From contig JAIUPT010000040.1 of NCBI GenBank assembly GCA_022315425.1, positions 682,001 to 746,000 on the forward strand: a stretch of DNA of 64,000 nucleotides, written 5' to 3'. This DNA is from Pseudevernia furfuracea. Lineage: Eukaryota > Ascomycota > Lecanoromycetes > Lecanorales > Parmeliaceae. This document shows positions 57,516 through 64,000 of this stretch, one piece after another. A program made the translations under genes and the position numbers. How positions within the stretch are numbered: the first letter of the stretch is position 1; the number at the start of each line of letters is the position of its first letter. The notes below the pieces were generated by a model that saw only the letters and a program-made list of their open reading frames with translations, had not been told where the DNA came from and did no database searches.

Positions 57516-58637
57516 TTAGGCCAACCTTGGTCTCTTCAACTCGACCCCACTTTCTACATCATCTTCCTCTTCGCTGATCACATCTTCGTCTTCTGCTCTA
57601 TCGTCTTCTGCATCCGTGTCCCTGCCGCGCTTCAGGCCCTTCATCTTCCGAGTCTGCAGCTCACCCAAGTCCTGTCTGCCAAGGTGTATCCGTCCAATCT
57701 TATCACCCATTATAACGGTCTCAACATTCTTCTTTGGTTTGGCCTGCGCATTAAAAAGTCAGTAGATTGTCACGTAGGTCAGAGAACCAGAACAGCATAC
57801 CTCAGATCCTTTCCCCCTCTTCAGTGCCTCTTTCAAAACCCCTTTTTCGGCCTCCTTCGTTCTTCCCACTCGAAAATCGATCCTCGGGCCCATCTCCTCG
57901 ACCTCTACCCTCGGAACCTTTTGCCCGCTCCTCGTGGTAATGATCCTCCAACATCTCATCTGTATCTTCGCTGGCTGGCCATCTTCACCGTCCTCGCCCG
58001 CAAAGAAGCTGATTAGTAGTTGCAAGCCCTCCACGTCAATTGTCTGTGTCTCCGCACCCCGAAAGAAGTCCACAAACATGCTCTTGGCCAAGGTGTACTG
58101 ATTCGATACCGGGTTTTCGAATTGTGATCCGGAGAAACTCAGCAGAGGCTTTACCCCAACCTTGCACTTCTCCCCCTTGAACTGCTGCAAGGTCCGCGCC
58201 GTCTCCTGCACCACGTACAATTCCAGCATGTCAAGCACCTGCCCACTGAAACATCGCACCCAAGTCATAGAGTGCGGTCTCTTCTTGCTATGACTTCCAA
58301 AGACCATGAGTGAGGCGTCGTTCTTTTGGGAGAAGAATTCAAGACTCGAGGCATCTTCGAATGGATGGATCGGATTCTTCTTGGTAAACCGGATTGCATG
58401 AGGTCGTTTCAAGGAGTGAAGATCCGTGAAGAGATCATTGAGTAATGATGAAGAGCTTGTGCCTTTAAGGAAAAGGGTAGTTTTGGCATTTTCCTGCACA
58501 AGGGGCTCCTGTTTTGCAAGGGCTCGTTTTGAGCGAGCATTCTTGGGCTTGCTGGGTCATCGTTAGCTTGGGAGGGCGATTGGGTTGATCACAAAAGGCA
58601 AGGGCATTTCGCGTTCTTCTTACATTTGTCGTAGCAT
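57516..58637 (-). CDS. RPF2: Ribosome biogenesis protein RPF2 (Brix domain), 3 exons
   Basis: Rpf2 forms a complex with Rrs1 that brings 5S rRNA with Rpl5 and Rpl11 into the pre-60S particle in the nucleolus. Exons on the minus strand: 58624-58637 (MLRQ, donor GTAAGA), 58551-57801 (from KPKNARSKRALAKQ), 57743-57516. Introns: 72 nt (branch GCTAAC, acceptor CAG) and 57 nt (donor GTATGC, acceptor GCGCAG). The spliced CDS is 993 nt, 330 residues, similar to the family. The Brix domain starts at about residue 30; hallmark blocks are NPIHPFEDASSLEFFSQKNDASL, GVKPLLSFSG, VEEMGPRIDFRVGR and, in exon 3, MGDKIGRIHLGRQDLGELQT. The tail is acidic (EDEDVISEEEDD). An alternative ATG lies one codon upstream (58640). 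Confidence 0.95.
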
Positions 58638-59247
58638 CATAAACAGGTGGTTGATGAGAAACTGAGCATAGATTTTTTTGATGTGGGATTTGAGGATCTG
58701 ACGGAAGTTTATTAGAGTTTTTGCGGCTGCTCTAAGCTAAGGTACTCTTAAGGTATGTACAGTGTACCTCAAAGCCCTAACCCTACTTTCGGAAGGCAGC
58801 CCCGTATGCAGGGTGTTAGAAAATGTGGCAAACAACCCTACAGCACGTGACTGTACTAGTGGCTTGGCATGGCACATACTTGTATTCTACCTTCCCACAT
58901 AGACACTCCTCCTTAGTCCACTCAATATCAGTCGTCTAGACCCTCTTTATTCAACACAGGGCGTCGTCCGATTGCGGAGTTTGCTTAGGGCTACATGCTG
59001 GAATCAGCTGCATACATACTGCAACGATCTTCCTTTATTCGTGCCGATTAGTAAAACACAGCCTTTTCTCTCTCTCTTTGGTCTCGAATTGGAAGCTTGC
59101 TCTATGTACTCCTGCTACGCTGCCCGGCAGCTCAGAGCGCTGGTGCTGACCAATTCCACCCCCTCGCCTGGGTATACAATTGTCGCCGCTATATTTTGAA
59201 GACAATGGACACTCTCTACCGAAACGCCTCTAGCTAAAGTCGATGGA
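58638..59247. other. Intergenic region, RPF2 promoter side
   Basis: 610 bp upstream of RPF2 and downstream of the PTH11-like gene. Contains CACGTGAC at about 58844. A plus-strand frame at 58972-59199 has no recognisable protein. No other gene supported. Confidence 0.5.
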
Positions 59248-61031
59248 CTAGTATAGCCGGTCTTTGTAATCCCACGCTTCAGATATTATAGTGATCTCGT
59301 TCTTAACCCGGATCCCTCTCTGCGATTCGTTCATTTCTCCCAAGCTGATCTCGTCCGCGCCAGTCGTCCCTCGATTCTTCCCCCCTTGAACATTTACATC
59401 ACATCCCCATCGGTCTTTGTCAACAGTAGAGATTGCATCCTCTAATCGCGTGAAACCTCCGGCTGGATTTGCCTCGTCTTGATTCCCACGCACTGGCCAG
59501 ATCATCCTTGACGATGCACTACTACTCGTTGCTTGAGCGGTTTTAGAGCCCTTCGACATCATGGTCGGCGCGCGGTGGGTGCCTCTCCAGATCATGGCAG
59601 CAAGAGGACGCAAGGAAGGTATGCAAGCAGCGATCACCCTGGAATCGATTAGCAGCCGGACACTGTCCGTTTCCCAGTTGCACTTCTTACCCCATCGCGG
59701 GTTCAGCCGCTGACCAAATTGCGGCGTCCACATAGTTCCCTGATGTGAGGACCAATTAGTTCGATTGGTGACTGTTCGGAGATTCGAGGCTCACATGTGA
59801 CATCAACGGCCTCCAAGCGGGATAAAACAATGAGGCGGATGATGCTGATAATGCAAACGCTGGGAACGATGTTACTGAAGGGTATCTCTTATAGGCCTGC
59901 AAATACTCACAATCCACCGCAAGCGAAAATACCAGTCTATGCATTTCAGTCCTCATACCATGAATTTAGTGCTGAATGCTTACCAAAATACCCTTTTGCC
60001 GGTGAGTTGTTCGGAGACGCCATAATAGGGGCAGAGGCTTTTAGGGTATTACCATCAGTGTCTGCATCCCTTGCGCTCGTCCAGCACACTTACCAACGCT
60101 ATTATGAAGAAGTCCAGAACAGCATTAATAGATCCCGGAACCACCAAGATATCGTCGCCCGAAACGCAATGCGAGCTGATATTCTTGTCCCAAAACCCAT
60201 GGATTGGTTGACTTCATGACCAATTAGATGATAGTATCTTACTGGAAATGAGGAAGACCTTACCACTGAAAGGTGGTAGAGCACAGAGTTGCTATAGCGT
60301 AAGCACCCACCACGCCATATCCAATATATAGCCAAATCCGAATTTCAGTCACCGGAAATATACGTCGATAGAAAGTCAGACTAGATGTCGAGTTTCCTTC
60401 AGCCTCGTATAATCCAGTCGTGTGGGAAATCTAGGGAAAGCTCACATGCAGAGTTTGATTGATACAACCGCAGAGTAGTAAAAAATGATGTAGACATAGA
60501 GTATCTTGAGGAATTGGCTAGTATTGTGCTCTGGGTCCGGCAGTGCCCACTACGCAGATTTCGGAGTCAGCAATGCTTATTCGATGCAGGAAAAGGAGTT
60601 GTAAGATAGGTCCCGGGAGTAGAAAGGTCCTCCTACTCCCGAAACATGTCTTATGACTCAATTTCAATACCGATCAGGAAAGATCGTCTCAGAAAAGTAC
60701 GTACCAAGTGTTTCCCAAAGCCATTGTATTGCGCCGCTGTGGTCAACGTCAGCTGCTTTTGACGACATTATACCCCCGTAGGAACAATCTAAGTTTCTCT
60801 GGCCATAGAGCACATACAGATCATCATTGCCGTGTTCGGGCCATAACTGAGCAATAACGACACGACCACCAATAAATCATCCCACCAAAAGCCAGCTCGT
60901 GCAATAATTCTCGAGACAAACCGAACTATGACAAACAAAGTCGGCAATATTATCAGAGCTATGCCAGAGGATGTCACTCTTGGACCTTTGTCGGCGTGCA
61001 AGTCAATCCCCGGTGGAGGAGTCAAAGACAT
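59248..61031 (-). CDS. PTH11-like rhodopsin-domain membrane protein, 10 exons, one frameshift
   Basis: Exons (minus strand): 61031-60818, 60736-60705, 60529-60446, 60380-60264, 60211-60094, 60037-59984, 59936-59911, 59874-59795, 59739-59691, 59638-59248. All junctions are GT-AG and the phases agree. The spliced length is 1,165 nt, one base over a multiple of three; without the extra base it gives 387 residues. Family signatures in order: GFWWDDLLVVVSLLLSYG, QYNGFGKHL, KLC-ILTFYRRIFPVTEI, FQC-QPIHGFWDK, RLIVLSRLEAVDVT, WNYVDAAIWSAAEPAMGVI and CIPSLRPL. About seven membrane helices precede a 110-residue hydrophilic tail. Proteins of this Pezizomycotina family are putative G-protein-coupled receptors; the ligand is unknown. 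The extra base is in a run of seven A at 60480-60486. Confidence 0.85.
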
Positions 61032-62323
61032 GGCTTTGGGTGGGGTACTGGGTCACTCTTGGAGACCGCAAAGATTACTATAACATTTCTTTGGTCACAC
61101 AGCTAAATATGAATACATGAATAAATAGATACAAAGGAAAGGAAGGAAAAGCATTCGGGCAGACAAGGGAAAGGGAAAGGGAAAGGGAGGTACAGTACCC
61201 CCGAATCATGGCTGAAAGCCTGAAAGACTAATATCAATTCATGAGAGTAGCTGAGATTTTCGGGAGTATGTCAGCTTGACTTGCTGTGCCTTTGGTGAGA
61301 AAGTCAGACATATCATCATGGCGAGAAAAGGCGGGAAGGTGGCAAAAAATGAGAGGACATCCTGGTTTGATGGCTCCACGATAGGACGAGAATCATAAGA
61401 CTAGGTAGCACTCATTACGTAGATTTGGAGAGCGAAACGTGGTGCGGCTGTACTCTATTATGCCTATGGGTAGCTTTTCTCTCATGGACCATGGCAGATA
61501 CCTTATGCAAGCAACGCCGCAAAAAAGCCAGCCCAGAATAAAAATCAAAATAGCAATGATATGCAGCTGATGTCGATGAGATCATGAGAAGCCTGGGAAA
61601 GCGCTAGAAGTAGTCTGAGTTTACTAAGGTAATCATCTTTCGGGAAGGCTTGTTGTTGGCCGCTTTTCAGGGGGAGGTGTAAAGAGTATAGAGTACCTAA
61701 GGTAGTACTCGTAGTCCCGGCCCCCGGGAGTCTCGAGTTTGGCCAGCTCGGCCGGCATAGCATGCATCAGTGGCCAGTGGGGGAATAAGCTAATCTCCTG
61801 CATCTACGGCGTAATAAGGTTGCAGATCAAAAAGACACGTGAGATCGAGGACCGTCCTCAGACGCGACTCTACACGCATACTTATGCTAACGCCCGGAGT
61901 TCGCGGTTTTCGGCGAATAGCACGGATAGTAGAATATTATTACCTACTACATAACCTTCATTGTGATTGTTGTTACAGTATATCCAGATTTCACCGAACA
62001 CACGAAATGAGTTTCTAAGATAGGTACTTTACTAGGTCTTATGGTTAGGTTTTTGAATGAAGTTTGCTCCGAGTATAGTTTCAGCCACCCAAACCCACAA
62101 CAACAATAGTTGACTCTGAGAATGACAAAGAAGTTACTCTGTGCGAAACAGCCCAATTCGGATTGAGCGAGACGAGAGCCTAATTTCAAAAAGGTCTGGG
62201 TCAAGCTTCTCGAAGAATTCAATAGTGCCTCGGCGACAGCAGGGACTGACATGCAGATGTTCTATGTCAATGCACGCAACGTGAAGGGAGACACAATCAA
62301 CCTTGAAACTAGACTTGACTTGC
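61032..62323. other. Intergenic region, no gene supported
   Basis: 1.29 kb. Promoter side of the PTH11-like gene and 3' side of MTD1. A GGGAAA repeat (about 61167-61191) lies 140-160 bp upstream of the PTH11-like start. Open frames at 61545-61763, 61739-61954 and 61947-62252 show no family features, and I treat them as chance. Confidence 0.5.
61167..61191 (+). repeat. Purine-rich (GGGAAA)n microsatellite
   Basis: Four consecutive GGGAAA units within a longer purine stretch upstream of the PTH11-like gene. Confidence 0.8.
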
Positions 62324-63505
62324 TCAGGTTGTCAATTCTTCCGCCGCCTGTCCCTTGCTATCCACCATCCTTGCCTCTCTATTTTGGACGAGTCGCTGCG
62401 TATATTTAGCCTGGATTCGGCGACTACATTCGAGTTTCCGCTCACCAGTAAATTTCGAAGCAGCATCACGATTGTGACCTTCCCGATTGCCGGAACGTAG
62501 ATGGAGGCTTTGTCTTTGACATCGCCTTCGAAGTTCTTATTGTCGAGGTCAGTAAATTGATTTTTCAGCCATGGGGGACAGCCACAAACCTTCTCGGTCG
62601 AGAAATTGATGCAAACAGCTCCCTCTCTGAGTAATTCGGTAGGAAGCTTGAAAGACTCTCCGGGTACGCCGCAGATAACTACGTCGCTGAGAGGCACGCA
62701 ATTCTCCAACCCCCACCCTTCCTTTTCCATCACTTCGTGCCTGCTTTTCCTGATTCCTTGGCCTCGTGTGAATTCCTGTACCCCTGTAACATCTACGCTG
62801 TACACACAGGCTCCGTCGTTGGCAAGCAAGGCAGCCAATGGGCGCCCGACGGTCTCACTTCTGTTGACGACAGTAATTGACCTACCGAATAGCCTATTCC
62901 CGTACGGTAGGATGCTATTGTAAACCCTCAGGTAGTCCAGAATTTTTAAAACAGCGAGTGGCGTACATGGCAACAAACTCTTCTGACTCAGGTTTTTATC
63001 GAGAAAACGCTCATTGTGGTACAGCTTAAAGATATAGCGATGGCCGAGGCCCTCGACATCTTTGCTGACGTCTGTGACCTGCTGTAGATACTGGTCTTGA
63101 CGATTGCCAAAAATTGGATAGTACACAAGAATGCCATCTAAACTATCATCTTCGTTTGCTGCTAGAATATTGGCTTCGAGGTCTTCCCGATCAACTTCTC
63201 GAAGTTCAAAGTTGAAGCCGCTGAATCATCAATGTCAGAATATTTTCGAGGATACAAAGCGAACCAGCCAAATCTCTAAGCGAAGGTGGTACAAACATAT
63301 ATTCTCACTTTTCTCGACAGGTGCGGTCAGTCCACTCAGCGTATTTGCGAGCAGCGGGATCTGTGTTTGCAAGAAAGCCTACAAGCAACGGACTCCTTCC
63401 CAGCATCGAAAGACCCTCTGACACCTCAGTCAATAAACTCTTCGCCACTGTGCCGGCCAATACCACCTTACAAGATGTCGAGTCAGCTTTTTTGTCTGTA
63501 GCCAT
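62324..63505 (-). CDS. MTD1: NAD-dependent 5,10-methylenetetrahydrofolate dehydrogenase
   Basis: Cytosolic one-carbon enzyme oxidising methylene-THF to methenyl-THF with NAD. Exons: 63505-63309 (MATDKKADSTSCKVVLAGTVAKSLL), an intron of 88 nt (donor GTGAGA, acceptor TTCAG), 63220-62446, then probably 62410-62324. Conserved blocks: DGILVYYPIFGNRQDQYLQQ, LPCTPLAVLKILDYL, and the NAD-binding fold GRSITVVNRSETVGRPLAALLANDGA with VYSVDVTG. Then DVVICGVP and ASIYVPAIGKVTIVMLLRNLL. The last junction is uncertain: removing a 35-nt GTGAGC...CCAG segment gives a tail ending AEELTT and a 352-residue protein; reading through gives a 25-30 residue unconserved tail ending at 62332. An upstream in-frame Met at 63529 is possible but less likely. 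Confidence 0.9.
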
Positions 63506-63697
63506 AACGAACAACGAGCATGTAAACACTGAAGATTAAAGTCGACGAAGCGGGTACTCGTAGGGCTGCATGTCGATCCCTTTAAGCGAGCATCTCCATG
63601 ACGTTTGATAGACCATACTCCGTACTGTGATTTACACTACCTTCTTTGCCTCAAATCTCCAACCACTCGATTAAATGCACTCTTCACACAGCAGAAA
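63506..63697. promoter_or_regulatory. Shared divergent promoter region of MTD1 and MMS19
   Basis: 192 bp between two start codons facing away from each other. No TATA box is obvious. Both directions must initiate within this short stretch, so co-regulation is possible. Confidence 0.7.
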
Positions 63698-64000
63698 ATG
63701 TCTAGTATTCAGCAGTATCTGCTTACAGTTCATGGTGACAAGGAAAAGGCACTACGTATAGCACAAGATACAGCGAAAAGTATGTTCCCCTATGCAATTG
63801 CGCGCAACCAAAGCTGATGTGTCTAGGGCTTGAGTCAAAGCAATTGACACTGATCGAGGCCGTCCAGTCTTTGGGCGAATATATCAATGATGAGGACGCT
63901 ATGATACGTGCTAGAGTGATCGACTACCTCTCCCAAGTCATCGGCCAATTAAGTCCTACATTTCTCTCACGGCAGCAAATACAAGTGCTCTGCCAGTTCC
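63698..64000 (+). CDS. MMS19: MMS19 / MET18, cytosolic iron-sulfur assembly targeting factor (5' part)
   Basis: Mms19 is a HEAT-repeat adaptor of the CIA targeting complex that delivers Fe-S clusters to DNA repair and replication proteins. Exon 1 is 63698-63779 (MSSIQQYLLTVHGDKEKALRIAQDTAK); the intron 63780-63826 (47 nt, GTATGT...CTAG, branch-like GCTGATG) is followed by exon 2 from 63827. Exon 2 reads LESKQLTLIEAVQSLGEYINDEDAMIRARVIDYLSQVI and LSRQQIQVLCQF, the family N-terminus. The gene runs off the right edge; full-length homologues are about 1,000 residues. Confidence 0.9.

Noticed and set aside
57684..58016. Plus-strand frame of 110 residues across RPF2
   Set aside because: Antisense to the well supported RPF2 exons and an intron.
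61947..62252. 101-residue minus-strand frame MSVPAVAEALLNSSRS upstream of the PTH11-like gene
   Set aside because: No recognisable domain or supporting neighbours; its Cys/Phe-rich middle looks like chance translation.

Overview
The window looks like part of a filamentous ascomycete (Pezizomycotina) genome. About the first 55.1 kb is an AT-rich block of nested, mutated transposons; the last 9 kb is ordinary gene-bearing DNA. The evidence for a fungus is: short GT-AG introns, a PTH11-like rhodopsin-domain gene, RPF2, MTD1 and MMS19 homologues, and transposon copies carrying C-to-T / G-to-A mutations of the repeat-induced point mutation (RIP) kind. The species cannot be named from the sequence.

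Layout. 1-5649: two partial copies of a Copia family (called Copia-A here; 122-bp LTR TGTCAA...TTGACA), one on each strand. 5650-6330: a less mutated island. 6331-11072 and 18114-19076: an old minus-strand Gypsy (Gypsy-1), split by a younger complete Gypsy chromovirus (Gypsy-2, 11073-18108, 186-bp LTRs, target duplication CATCT). 20153-21138 plus 27517-27742: an internally deleted Mutator-like element (MULE-2), split by a complete Copia-A (21139-27516, target duplication ACTTA). 28698-29964: a TIR element without recognisable coding capacity. 29965-31219 and 35258-35548: a second Copia family (Copia-B) on the minus strand, split by a longer MULE-1 (31220-35257, target duplication ATAATTAA) that still carries a mutated FAR1/MULE transposase. 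35549-51950: six more Copia-A copies or fragments, two of them complete. 51951-55137: the 5' part of a minus-strand Gypsy (Gypsy-3), related to Gypsy-1.

From 55.14 kb the composition changes sharply. Genes: a GNAT acetyltransferase with an unclear 5' end, RPF2 (3 exons), a 10-exon PTH11-like membrane protein with one apparent frameshift, MTD1 and, divergent from it across 192 bp, the start of MMS19. These genes are housekeeping or membrane-receptor functions and do not form a cluster or pathway together.

The most interesting observations are: a mutation spectrum in the Copia copies that hits CpC and CpA and spares CpG, unlike the CpA-dominated RIP of Neurospora; the same catalytic substitution (YVDD to YVND) in every readable Copia-A copy and in an unrelated Gypsy; a Copia primer-binding site matching the anticodon arm of initiator tRNA-Met; a MULE deletion derivative whose 2.8-kb deletion lies between two TGAACCT repeats; and a 2.4-kb patch full of single-base insertions that looks like assembly error.
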